The notes below the pieces were generated by a model, which saw only the letters and a list, made by a program, of their open reading frames with translations, did no database searches and was not told the origin of the DNA. DNA of 14,935 bases from JAPUIN01 sp041580375 (GTDB lineage Bacteria; Acidobacteriota; Polarisedimenticolia; Gp22-AA2). A program made the position numbers and the translations under genes. Shown in pieces: positions 7,050-14,935 of the stretch. The DNA lies in the NCBI GenBank assembly GCA_041580375.1, contig JBFGDZ010000083.1, positions 1 through 14,935 of the forward strand, given 5' to 3'. Numbering within the stretch: position 1 is the first letter of the stretch; each line of letters starts with the position of its first letter.

Positions 7050-7846
7050 TGTTCCGCGGCGGGCGCGCCGGGACGGCCCCCCGCCGGATGGCGCTCGGCC
7101 TCGCGCTCCTGGCCCCGGCCGCGGCGGCGCTCTCCATGTGCGGCGTCCCGCCGAGCGCGCCGGCCGCGGTCTGGTCGACTCCCGCACGGCCCGCCGATCT
7201 TCCGGCCGATCGCCCCCTGCGCGCCGGCTTCCTCGTCGTCGACGGCGTGTACAACAGCGAGCTGATGGCGCCTTACGACGTGTTCCAGCACACCGTGTTC
7301 CACGTCGATCCCGGCATCGAGGTTTTCACCGTCTCCGCCGACGGCCGCCCGGTGACGACCTTCGAAGGACTGAGGCTGACCCCTCACCATGGATTCGCCG
7401 ACGCGCCGCCGATCGACATCCTCGTCGTGCCGAGCGCCGAGGGGAGCATGGGCCGCGATCTGGAAAACGAGGAGATGATTGCATGGGTGCGCCGTGTCGG
7501 TGGCGAGGCGCGATTCGTGGTCTCGCTGTGCGACGGGGCATTCGTCCTGGCCGCAGCCGGTCTCCTGGAGGGCCGCGCGCTGACGACGTTCCCGGGCGAT
7601 CAGGATCGATTCGCCCGGATGTTCCCCGGGCTCGACCTGCGGCGCGGCGTCAGCTTCGTCCACGACGGCCCGGCCATCACGTCGCAGGGGGGCGCGAAGA
7701 GCTACGATCCGGCGATGTATCTGGTCGCCCACCTGTACGGCGATGAGGCGGCCCGGAAAGTGGGCGCGGGGCTCATCATCGACTGGCCTCCGCCGCCCGG
7801 CTCGATCGCCGCGATCCTCGTCGACCGCCCCGCGCCGGGGCCCTGA
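7049..7846 (+). CDS. DJ-1/PfpI-family protein with N-terminal export signal
   Basis: The core (from about residue 57) is a DJ-1/PfpI (class I glutamine amidotransferase-like) fold. It opens 'LRAGFLVVDGVYNSELMAPYDVF', then has 'DILVVPS', and the nucleophile elbow VSLCDGAFVLAAAGLLEGR with Cys161. This matches the amidase-like domains found alone or fused to AraC regulators, where the usual sequence is C-[TS]-G-A-x-x-L-A-x-A-G-L-L-x-G-R. The position after 'ALTT' is Phe where those proteins often have His, so the catalytic set may differ and activity is uncertain. No AraC DNA-binding domain follows. Residues 1-40 are Arg-rich and then hydrophobic (ALGLALLAPAAAAL), indicating export. Cys31 follows Met and is a poor lipobox. 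The ATG overlaps the helicase TGA by one base (TGATG), implying translational coupling. Family assignment is firm; substrate unknown. Confidence 0.88.
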   Translation: MFRGGRAGTAPRRMALGLALLAPAAAALSMCGVPPSAPAAVWSTPARPADLPADRPLRAGFLVVDGVYNSELMAPYDVFQHTVFHVDPGIEVFTVSADGRPVTTFEGLRLTPHHGFADAPPIDILVVPSAEGSMGRDLENEEMIAWVRRVGGEARFVVSLCDGAFVLAAAGLLEGRALTTFPGDQDRFARMFPGLDLRRGVSFVHDGPAITSQGGAKSYDPAMYLVAHLYGDEAARKVGAGLIIDWPPPPGSIAAILVDRPAPGP

Positions 7847-7886
7847 GCCCGCGCCGCCGGACGAGCGGGTCGGCCGCCCCGCCGCC

Positions 7887-8777
7887 TCACTCCCGTTCGG
7901 AGAGCCTCTCGAGCACCTTCGCCAGGGCCTGGGTTCCGGCGCGCCCGTCGCCCTGCTCCTGCGCGGCGCGGAACAGACGATGGACCAGCGAGGTGCCCGG
8001 AAGAGCGGCCCCCTCCGCCGCGCCGGTCTGGAGAACGATGCCGAGGTCCTTCTGCATCAGATCGATCATGAACCCGGGCGCGAAGTCGCGCTCGAGAATG
8101 CGCGGCCCGAGCTGCGCGAGCTGCCAGCTGCCCGCCGCGCCGTCGCGCACCGCCTCGATCATCGTCTTCGGATCGAGTCCCGTGCGTCGTGCGAACGCGA
8201 GCGCCTCGCTCACGCCGAGCAGCGTCATCGAGACCAGGATCTGATTGGCCAGCTTCGTCAGCTGGCCCGCGCCGACGGGTCCGCAGTGGATGATGCTCTT
8301 CCCCATAACTTGAAGCAGCGGCCGCACGCGCTCGAAGGCGCGGCGCTCGCCGCCCGCCATGATCGCCAGCGTCGCATTCCGCGCACCGACGTCGCCGCCC
8401 GAGACCGGCGCGTCCACGAGATCGCAGTCCTTCTCGCGCAGGCGCCGCTCGATGCCCCGCTCCACGGCGGGTGAGATCGTGCTCATGTCGACCACGATCG
8501 AGCCGGGACGGACTCCCTCGATCACGCCCCCGGGGCCGCCGACCACCGCTTCCACGTCGGGAGAGTCGGAGACCATCACGATGACGATCTCGGATCGCGA
8601 GGCGACCTCGGCGGGCGACGAGACCACGACGGCTCCCCCGGCGGCGAGCGCCTCCGCCTTCGCCCGGGTGCGGTTGTAGACCGTGAGGGGATACCCGGCG
8701 CGCAGGAGGTGCCCGGCCATCGGGCCCCCCATGATGCCGAGGCCGATGAAGCCGGCGCGCGCGAGGCGTTTGGCCAC
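7887..8777 (-). CDS. NAD(P)-dependent beta-hydroxyacid dehydrogenase (3-hydroxyisobutyrate / tartronate-semialdehyde reductase family)
   Basis: A 296-residue member of the 6-phosphogluconate dehydrogenase-like beta-hydroxyacid dehydrogenase family; cytosolic. The Rossmann start GFIGLGIMGGPMA carries GxGxxG at residues 12-17. The substrate loop DAPVSGGDVGA spans 122-132, and the catalytic Lys175 lies in GQLTKLANQI. The C-terminal helical domain includes 'GAAGSWQL' and 'KDLGIVLQTG'. These motifs are shared by 3-hydroxyisobutyrate dehydrogenase, 2-hydroxy-3-oxopropionate reductase and succinic/glyoxylate semialdehyde reductases, and I cannot choose among them from motifs. Translation appears to start at GTG 8777, one base after the leuD stop, and residues 8-20 form the first beta-strand, so little N-terminal sequence can be missing. 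The tight junction implies co-transcription with leuCD. It converges on the DJ-1-like gene with a 40-base gap in which I see no clear terminator. Confidence 0.92.
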   Translation of the reverse strand: MAKRLARAGFIGLGIMGGPMAGHLLRAGYPLTVYNRTRAKAEALAAGGAVVVSSPAEVASRSEIVIVMVSDSPDVEAVVGGPGGVIEGVRPGSIVVDMSTISPAVERGIERRLREKDCDLVDAPVSGGDVGARNATLAIMAGGERRAFERVRPLLQVMGKSIIHCGPVGAGQLTKLANQILVSMTLLGVSEALAFARRTGLDPKTMIEAVRDGAAGSWQLAQLGPRILERDFAPGFMIDLMQKDLGIVLQTGAAEGAALPGTSLVHRLFRAAQEQGDGRAGTQALAKVLERLSERE

Positions 8778-8778
8778 G

Positions 8779-9383
8779 CTAGGAGCCTGTCCGGGCGTCG
8801 TGTCCGGCTCCGGACGCGGCCCGGCGCTCGTACGTCGCGATCGCCTCCTCCTGCCGGATGAGAAAGGTCAGGTGGTCGATGCCCTGCAGGAGGCAGTGCC
8901 GGTCGAACGGCTCGATCGGAAACCGCGCGCTCCCGCCGGAGGCTGTCGTGATCGTCCGGGCCTCCAGATCGATGGTCGCCTCGCAGCCCGCGCTCTCGAC
9001 CAGCCGCGCGTGGTATTCCGGCTCGACCACGACGGGCAGCAGTCCGTTCTTCAGAGCGTTGGCGCGGAAGATCGACGCGATGCCCGTGCTCACGACGGCG
9101 CGGAAGCCGTGATCGAGCAGCGCCCACGGCGCGTGCTCGCGCGAGGAGCCGCATCCGAAGTTGTCCCCGGCGACGAGAATGGCGGCGCCGGCCGCCTCGG
9201 GCCGGTTGAGGACGAAATCCAGCTTCGGCTTTCCGGCCCCGTCATACCGCCAGTTCGCGAACAGCCACCGCCCCAGCCCCTCGCGCGTGGTGACCTTGAG
9301 GAACCGGGCGGGGATGATGACGTCGGTGTCGATGTTGTCGATCGGAAGCGCCACGGTGCGGGAACGAATCAACCGGATTGGCT

Positions 9384-9387
<4 letters not shown>
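8779..9387 (-). CDS. leuD: 3-isopropylmalate dehydratase small subunit (LeuD)
   Basis: Small swivelling subunit of isopropylmalate isomerase, which with LeuC converts 2-isopropylmalate to 3-isopropylmalate in leucine synthesis. It begins MKPIRLIRSRTVALP and shows 'IDTDVIIPARFLK', then the signature GDNFGCGSSREHAPWAL, followed by 'FRANALKNGLLPV'. Length is 202 residues (E. coli LeuD 201), so it is complete and not fused to LeuC. The start ATG (9385-9387) overlaps the leuC TGA in an ATGA arrangement (4 bases), typical of translational coupling and equal subunit output, and a GGACAGG lies just upstream. The reading frame continues open further upstream inside leuC, but that part shows no homology, so the internal ATG was chosen. 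Confidence 0.97.
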
Positions 9388-10793
<1,406 letters not shown>

Positions 10794-10819
10794 GATCGCG
10801 TCTCCGGGATGTTCTTCGA

Positions 10820-10825
10820 ATTATA
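10820..10825 (-). promoter_or_regulatory. Consensus -10 box (TATAAT) ahead of leuC
   Basis: On the minus strand a perfect TATAAT is followed by a start region near 10813 and a roughly 20-base leader containing GGAGA and the leuC GTG. No clear -35 is found 16-18 bases upstream, so the promoter may need an activator or may be weak. In such G/C-rich DNA a perfect TATAAT between genes is unlikely by chance, but this is inference. Confidence 0.5.
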
Positions 10826-10859
10826 ACCGCAGACGCGCCCGCCACGGACGGACTCCCCC

Positions 10860-10891
10860 GGCGCCCCGCCCGGCGGGCGGCGGCCGGCGCC
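10860..10891 (-). terminator. GC-rich hairpin directly after the glutaredoxin gene
   Basis: GGCGCC (10860-10865) pairs with GGCGCC (10886-10891), and CCGCCC (10866-10871) pairs with GGGCGG (10875-10880). The result is a 12-bp stem with a 3-base loop and a 5-base bulge. It begins right after the glutaredoxin stop codon on the minus strand. No U-run follows, so it would be at most a pause or a non-canonical terminator separating the heme cluster from leuC. It might instead protect the 3' end of the upstream mRNA. Confidence 0.35.
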
Positions 10892-11131
10892 TCAGCGGCC
10901 GTAGTGTTGCTTGAGGTAGGCCAGGATCGCGCGCGACTCCACCACGACGGCGTCCCTCGCCCGATCGACCAGGACGGGAACGAACGTCTGGCCCGAGATC
11001 GCCACGACGCGCTCGCGCTCGGCATGCGGCCGGGGCACCGTCCGGACGACGTAATCGAGGCCGAGGTCGTCCAGCGCCTCCCGGACGCGCTCGCAGAAGG
11101 GGCACCCCTCGAACTGGTAGAGCTCCATCAT
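10892..11131 (-). CDS. Small glutaredoxin-like protein (79 aa, CPFC)
   Basis: A single thioredoxin-fold domain of glutaredoxin / GST-N-terminal type. MMELYQFEGCPFC places a CxxC redox site at Cys10 and Cys13, 'TFVPVLVD' supplies the cis-proline loop, and the end 'VVESRAILAYL' matches the Glu-Ser glutathione-binding turn and final helix. It lacks the alpha-helical GST C-terminal domain, so it is a free-standing glutaredoxin rather than a truncated transferase; 79 residues is a full glutaredoxin length. No signal peptide, so cytosolic. Likely role is thiol-disulfide exchange or deglutathionylation; the in vivo partner is unknown. Two adjacent ATGs (11131 and 11128) could serve as start and the ribosome site is poor. 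It lies 41 bases after hemL on the same strand, so co-transcription with hemB-hemL is likely. Confidence 0.88.
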   Translation of the reverse strand: MMELYQFEGCPFCERVREALDDLGLDYVVRTVPRPHAERERVVAISGQTFVPVLVDRARDAVVVESRAILAYLKQHYGR

Positions 11132-11172
11132 GTCGGGTCCGGGAAGGGCGTCAGCGGGAATCGGTCGGGGCC

Positions 11173-12477
<1,305 letters not shown>

Positions 12478-12499
12478 CGTCGTCGTCTCTCCTCCCCCG

Positions 12500-13474
12500 T
12501 CAGCGCCGCATGATCCGGGCCGCCTCCCGGGCCCCGTAGGTCACGATGCGATCGGCCCCCGCCCGTCGCATCGCGGTCAGGCTCTCCATCAGAACGCGCT
12601 CTCCGTCGATCCAGCCGTTTCTCGCGGCCGCCTGGATCATGGAGTATTCGCCCGAGACGTGGTACGCGAGCACCGGCACCCGGAACGACTCCCGCACGCG
12701 ACGGATCACGTCCAGATACGGGAGGGCCGGCTTCACCATCACCATGTCGGCGCCCTCCTCCAGATCGAGCTCCACCTCGCGGAGCGCCTCGCGCGCGTTC
12801 GCCGGGTCCATCTGATGGCTGCGCCGATCGCCGAATCGGGGCGTCGATTGCGCCGCCTCGCGGAACGGGCCGTAAAACGCCGAGGCGTACTTGGCTGCGT
12901 ACGAGAGGATCGGGATCGAGGGCATGTCCGCCGCGTCGAGCGCCCTTCGGATCGCCGACACGCGTCCGTCCATCATGTCGGAGGGAGCGACGATGTCGGC
13001 CCCGGCGCGCACCTGCGACACGGCGGTCTTCGCCAGAAGATCGAGACTCGCGTCGTTGACGATCTCCTCGCCCTCGACGATCCCGCAATGTCCGTGATCG
13101 GTGTACTCGCACAGACAGACGTCGGTCACGACGAGCAGATCCGGCAGCTCCTGCTTCAGCGCGCGGCACGCTCTCTGGACGATGCCGTCGCCGTCATAGG
13201 CCCCCGACCCCTTCGCATCCTTGCTCTCCGGGATTCCGAAGAGGAGGACGGCCGGTATGCCGAGGGACAGGGCCTCCCGCGCGTCCGCCACCGCCTCGTC
13301 CACCGAGAGATTGAACTGGCCCGGCATCGATGGGATCTCATTGCGCACCTTGCGGCCGGGGCATACGAACAGAGGGCAGATCAGATCGGCCGGGGTCAGA
13401 CGGGTCTCGCGCGAGAGATCGCGCAGAGCCGGCGAACGGCGCAGCCGGCGCAGGCGATGCGCGGGGAAGCCCAT
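12500..13474 (-). CDS. hemB: Porphobilinogen synthase / delta-aminolevulinic acid dehydratase (HemB)
   Basis: Condenses two 5-aminolevulinate molecules into porphobilinogen, the step after HemL. Metal site: Cys120, Cys122 and Cys130 in VCLCEYTDHGHCG, the three-cysteine zinc-binding type rather than the Asp-rich magnesium type of plants and some proteobacteria. Schiff-base lysines are Lys195 (YAAKYASAFYGPFREAA) and Lys248 (MVKPALPYLD). 'MDPANAREALRE' is also conserved. Length of 324 equals the E. coli enzyme. The ATG at 13474 is preceded by AAGGG about six bases away, and the small Cys-rich gene ends 12 bases upstream. It is the second gene of the probable operon and is followed by hemL, so consecutive pathway steps are encoded in reverse order. 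Confidence 0.98.
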   Translation of the reverse strand: MGFPAHRLRRLRRSPALRDLSRETRLTPADLICPLFVCPGRKVRNEIPSMPGQFNLSVDEAVADAREALSLGIPAVLLFGIPESKDAKGSGAYDGDGIVQRACRALKQELPDLLVVTDVCLCEYTDHGHCGIVEGEEIVNDASLDLLAKTAVSQVRAGADIVAPSDMMDGRVSAIRRALDAADMPSIPILSYAAKYASAFYGPFREAAQSTPRFGDRRSHQMDPANAREALREVELDLEEGADMVMVKPALPYLDVIRRVRESFRVPVLAYHVSGEYSMIQAAARNGWIDGERVLMESLTAMRRAGADRIVTYGAREAARIMRR

Positions 13475-13486
13475 CAGACGCCCTTC

Positions 13487-13654
13487 TCAGTCATCTTCGT
13501 CGCCGTGAAAGAAATAGGCGGCGCAGAACTCGCTGCAGAAGACGCGTCCGCTGCGGACGTACTTGTGCTCGTCGCAGACCATCTTGTGGCAGATCGGACA
13601 CTTGTTGAGGTAGGCATCATCCTCGACCACGGCGCATACCTTGCACTGCTGCAC
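13487..13654 (-). CDS. Cys-rich 55-aa putative zinc/metal-binding protein (YHS/TRASH-like)
   Basis: A short gene reading GTG at 13654 to TGA at 13487-13489. It encodes 55 residues with seven Cys (4, 7, 19, 22, 27, 40, 44) and His23 and His30. The spacing is CxxC, eleven residues, CxxC, then CDEH and CSEFC. The stretch 'CPICHKMV' followed by 'GRVFCSEFCAAYFF' resembles YHS/TRASH metal-binding modules (C-x-M then a G-x-x-F-C-S-x-x-C-x-x-x-F core), and the first CxxC pair could add a second site. A GGGAGA Shine-Dalgarno (13661-13666) lies six bases before the GTG, TATAAT lies 29 bases before it, and the stop is 12 bases before hemB. All this supports a real first gene of the heme operon. The tail HGDEDD is acidic. 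A metal sensor, zinc-storage or chaperone role is possible, but I do not recognise a named family and infer only metal binding. Confidence 0.8.
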   Translation of the reverse strand: MQQCKVCAVVEDDAYLNKCPICHKMVCDEHKYVRSGRVFCSEFCAAYFFHGDEDD

Positions 13655-13683
13655 GCGCGCTCTCCCGAGAAAACTTAGGTGCG

Positions 13684-13689
13684 ATTATA
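13684..13689 (-). promoter_or_regulatory. Consensus -10 box (TATAAT) of the heme operon
   Basis: A perfect TATAAT on the minus strand predicts transcription from about 13677, leaving a roughly 23-base leader that carries GGGAGA and the GTG of the Cys-rich gene. No good -35 is seen at 17 bases; TGGATC at 18 bases matches 3/6. The region where a -35 should lie is occupied by a perfect dyad (13695-13714), suggesting regulated initiation. Confidence 0.55.
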
Positions 13690-13694
13690 GGTCA

Positions 13695-13714
13695 CTGGAT
13701 GACGTAAGATCCAG
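13695..13714. promoter_or_regulatory. Perfect 20-bp dyad CTGGAT-N8-ATCCAG, candidate operator
   Basis: CTGGAT (13695-13700) and ATCCAG (13709-13714) are exact inverted repeats separated by 8 bases, giving centres one helical turn plus a few bases apart. This is the form of a site for a dimeric regulator. It lies in the spacer and -35 position of the heme-operon promoter and upstream of the divergent tRNA promoter (13743). No other copy was noticed in the window. The binding protein is unknown; regulation is inferred from position only. Confidence 0.4.
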
Positions 13715-13742
13715 ACGGAGCGTGCGCTTACGGCGGCGTTCC

Positions 13743-13771
13743 TTGACAGTCCGGAGGGTGTGCCCTAGAAT
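13743..13771 (+). promoter_or_regulatory. Consensus sigma-70 promoter for the tRNA gene
   Basis: TTGACA (13743-13748) is a perfect -35 and TAGAAT (13766-13771) a 5/6 -10, separated by exactly 17 bases; it is the strongest promoter in the window. Transcription should start near 13778, ten bases before the mature tRNA. With no terminator between the tRNA and tilS, it may also supply tilS mRNA by read-through. Confidence 0.75.
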
Positions 13772-13787
13772 GCGGGCTTCGCGACAA

Positions 13788-13864
13788 GGCGGTGTAGCTC
13801 AGTTGGTTAGAGCACGCGGCTCATATCCGCGGCGTCCGGGGTTCGAATCCCTGCACCGCTACCA
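13788..13864 (+). tRNA. tRNA with anticodon CAT (probably elongator tRNA-Met; Ile2 not excluded)
   Basis: A complete 77-base cloverleaf. Acceptor GGCGGTG pairs with CACCGCT (first pair G-U). The D arm is GCTC / GAGC with loop AGTTGGTTA. The anticodon stem CGCGG / CCGCG flanks the loop CTCATAT, with CAT at 13822-13824. The T arm is CGGGG / CCCTG with loop TTCGAAT. The discriminator is A, and the 3' CCA is encoded (13862-13864). It is not the initiator type, because the three G-C pairs (GGG/CCC) next to the anticodon loop are absent and position 1-72 is not a C-A mismatch. Overall it looks like elongator tRNA-Met. However, tRNA-Ile2, the substrate of TilS, also has a CAT anticodon, and tilS is the next gene, so the identity deserves a proper model-based check. 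Confidence 0.93.
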
Positions 13865-13939
13865 TCTCCGGTGCGACGCCCCGCCACCCTCCCCGGCCGG
13901 GACTTCCCCGCGAACGGGCCTCTCGCGGAATCGGGGGAT

Positions 13940-13959
13940 CCGCCCGCGCTGGAGGGCGG
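13940..13959 (+). promoter_or_regulatory. Hairpin covering the tilS ribosome-binding site
   Basis: CCGCCC (13940-13945) pairs with GGGCGG (13954-13959) around an 8-base loop. The loop and right arm contain GGAGGG (13951-13956), the only Shine-Dalgarno-like sequence before the tilS ATG. Folding would hide half of it and could limit translation. Short GC-rich stems are common in this DNA, so a regulatory role is only a possibility. Confidence 0.3.
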
Positions 13960-13969
13960 GACGATTCTC

Positions 13970-14935
13970 ATGATCGAACGCAGCGTCCGCAAGACGATCG
14001 AGCGCCACCACATGCTGCGCCGCGGCGATCGTGTCGTGGTGGCGGTCTCGGGGGGCCCCGACTCGACCGCACTCCTGTCGATCCTGTGCGATCTCGCCTC
14101 GGAGATGGATCTCGACCTGCACGTCGCGCATCTCGACCACGGCTGGAGAGGGCGCGCCTCCGCGCGCGACGCCGAGTTCGTCCGTCGCATGGCGATCCGG
14201 CGCGATCTGCCGGTGACCGTCGGGCGCGTGCCCTCGTCCGCGTGGACGGGCCGGACGAGGCGCCAGTCCTCGCGCGAGGCCCGGGCCCGCGAGATCCGGA
14301 TGCGGTTCCTCACCGAGACCGCCCGTCAGATCGGCGCGCAGCGGATCGCCCTCGGCCACACGCGTGACGACCAGGCGGAGAGCCTCCTGCTCCGCCTGCT
14401 GCGCGGCTCCGGCGCGCGGGGTCTGGCCGGCATCTATCCGGTCGTCGACGGTCTCTTCATCCGCCCGCTTCTGGACGTCCGGCGGACCGCGATCATGGCT
14501 TATCTCAGGCTCAAGCGCCTGCGCTACCGGGTCGACGCGACGAACCGCGACACGGGACCGATGCGCAACCGGATCCGCCGCCGGCTCCTGCCTCTCCTGA
14601 ACCGGGAATTCAATCCGTCCGCGCCGGACGTTCTCGCCCAGTCGGCCGGTCTGCTGCGCGACGAGGACGCCTTCCTCGACGCGATCGCGCGGGAGGAGTT
14701 CTCCCGTCTGAGGCGGGGAGGCGAGGAGGATGCCGTCTGCCTCGACGCCGCCGGCCTCGCGGGCCTGCCCGCCGCCATCGCCCGGCGCGTCATCCGCCTC
14801 GGCCTCGAGACGGCTCGCGGAGACCTGCGCCGTGTGACGCTGAAGCACGTCGAGGGTTCCCTCGATCTGCTGCGCCGGCGCCGGCCCGGAGGCTCGCTCA
14901 ATCTGCCGGACGGCTGCGTCGCGGCGCTCGAGGGA
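13970..14935 (+). CDS. tilS: tRNA(Ile)-lysidine synthase TilS, N-terminal part (3' end outside window)
   Basis: Attaches lysine to C34 of the CAU-anticodon tRNA-Ile using ATP, changing its identity from Met to Ile and its codon from AUG to AUA; essential in most bacteria. From ATG 13970, 322 codons run off the right edge. The PP-loop ATP site SGGPDS is at 27-32, then 'HLDHGWRGRASARDAEFV', 'EARAREIRMRFL', LGHTRDDQAESLLLRLLRGSGARGL, 'RPLLDV' and 'DATNRDTGPMRNRIRRRLLPLL', all TilS landmarks in order. The N-terminus aligns in length with B. subtilis TilS, supporting this ATG. GTG 13871 in frame would add 33 residues with no similarity to the family. GGAGGG lies 13 bases upstream, inside a hairpin. 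The CAU tRNA gene ends 105 bases before the start. TilS may be read from the tRNA promoter because I see no terminator between them. Confidence 0.95.
   Translation, partial: MIERSVRKTIERHHMLRRGDRVVVAVSGGPDSTALLSILCDLASEMDLDLHVAHLDHGWRGRASARDAEFVRRMAIRRDLPVTVGRVPSSAWTGRTRRQSSREARAREIRMRFLTETARQIGAQRIALGHTRDDQAESLLLRLLRGSGARGLAGIYPVVDGLFIRPLLDVRRTAIMAYLRLKRLRYRVDATNRDTGPMRNRIRRRLLPLLNREFNPSAPDVLAQSAGLLRDEDAFLDAIAREEFSRLRRGGEEDAVCLDAAGLAGLPAAIARRVIRLGLETARGDLRRVTLKHVEGSLDLLRRRRPGGSLNLPDGCVAALEG

Noticed and set aside
7136..7144. Lipobox at Cys31 of the DJ-1/PfpI protein
   Set aside because: The residue before Cys is Met, whereas lipoboxes need a small residue (Gly, Ala or Ser), so a standard signal peptide or anchor is more likely.
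13871..13969. Upstream GTG start for tilS at 13871
   Set aside because: It would add 33 residues with no counterpart in TilS proteins and would begin 7 bases after the tRNA end, leaving no room for a ribosome site.

Overview
The window is GC-rich bacterial chromosomal DNA carrying housekeeping genes. Strong G/C at third codon positions, a C5-type heme pathway (HemL), bacterial LeuC/LeuD, a PcrA-type helicase and a tRNA with encoded CCA all fit a free-living bacterium of a GC-rich lineage. Acidobacteriota or a deltaproteobacterium-like group are guesses; nothing in the sequence fixes the phylum. I see no insertion sequence, phage gene, CRISPR array or other sign of recent transfer.

Left part, plus strand: the 3' end of a TPR-repeat protein gene (1-446), a G/C-saturated stretch of uncertain coding status (447-792), glmU (793-2262) and glmS (2321-4159). 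GlmS makes glucosamine-6-phosphate and GlmU makes UDP-GlcNAc, so two enzymes of the UDP-GlcNAc route for peptidoglycan and lipopolysaccharide lie side by side. A short minus-strand gene for an exported protein of unknown function (4187-4723) follows. It is divergent from a pcrA/uvrD helicase gene (4827-7049), which is coupled by a 1-base stop/start overlap to an exported DJ-1/PfpI-family gene (7049-7846).

Right part, minus strand, read from 13654 down to 7887: a 55-residue cysteine-rich metal-binding-type protein, hemB, hemL and a small glutaredoxin form one probable operon (two steps of tetrapyrrole synthesis plus two small Cys proteins). After a GC hairpin and a new -10 box come leuC, leuD and a beta-hydroxyacid dehydrogenase, packed with a 4-base overlap and a 1-base gap. 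LeuCD isomerises isopropylmalate for leucine synthesis.

At the right end, on the plus strand, a strong consensus promoter drives a tRNA gene with anticodon CAT. It is followed by the 5' part of tilS, whose product modifies the CAU-anticodon tRNA-Ile.

I find no convincing novel system. The points most worth a second look are the unlabelled Cys-rich minigene leading the heme operon, a perfect 20-bp dyad in that operon's promoter, near-leaderless start arrangements at glmS and pcrA, and the CAU tRNA placed next to tilS.
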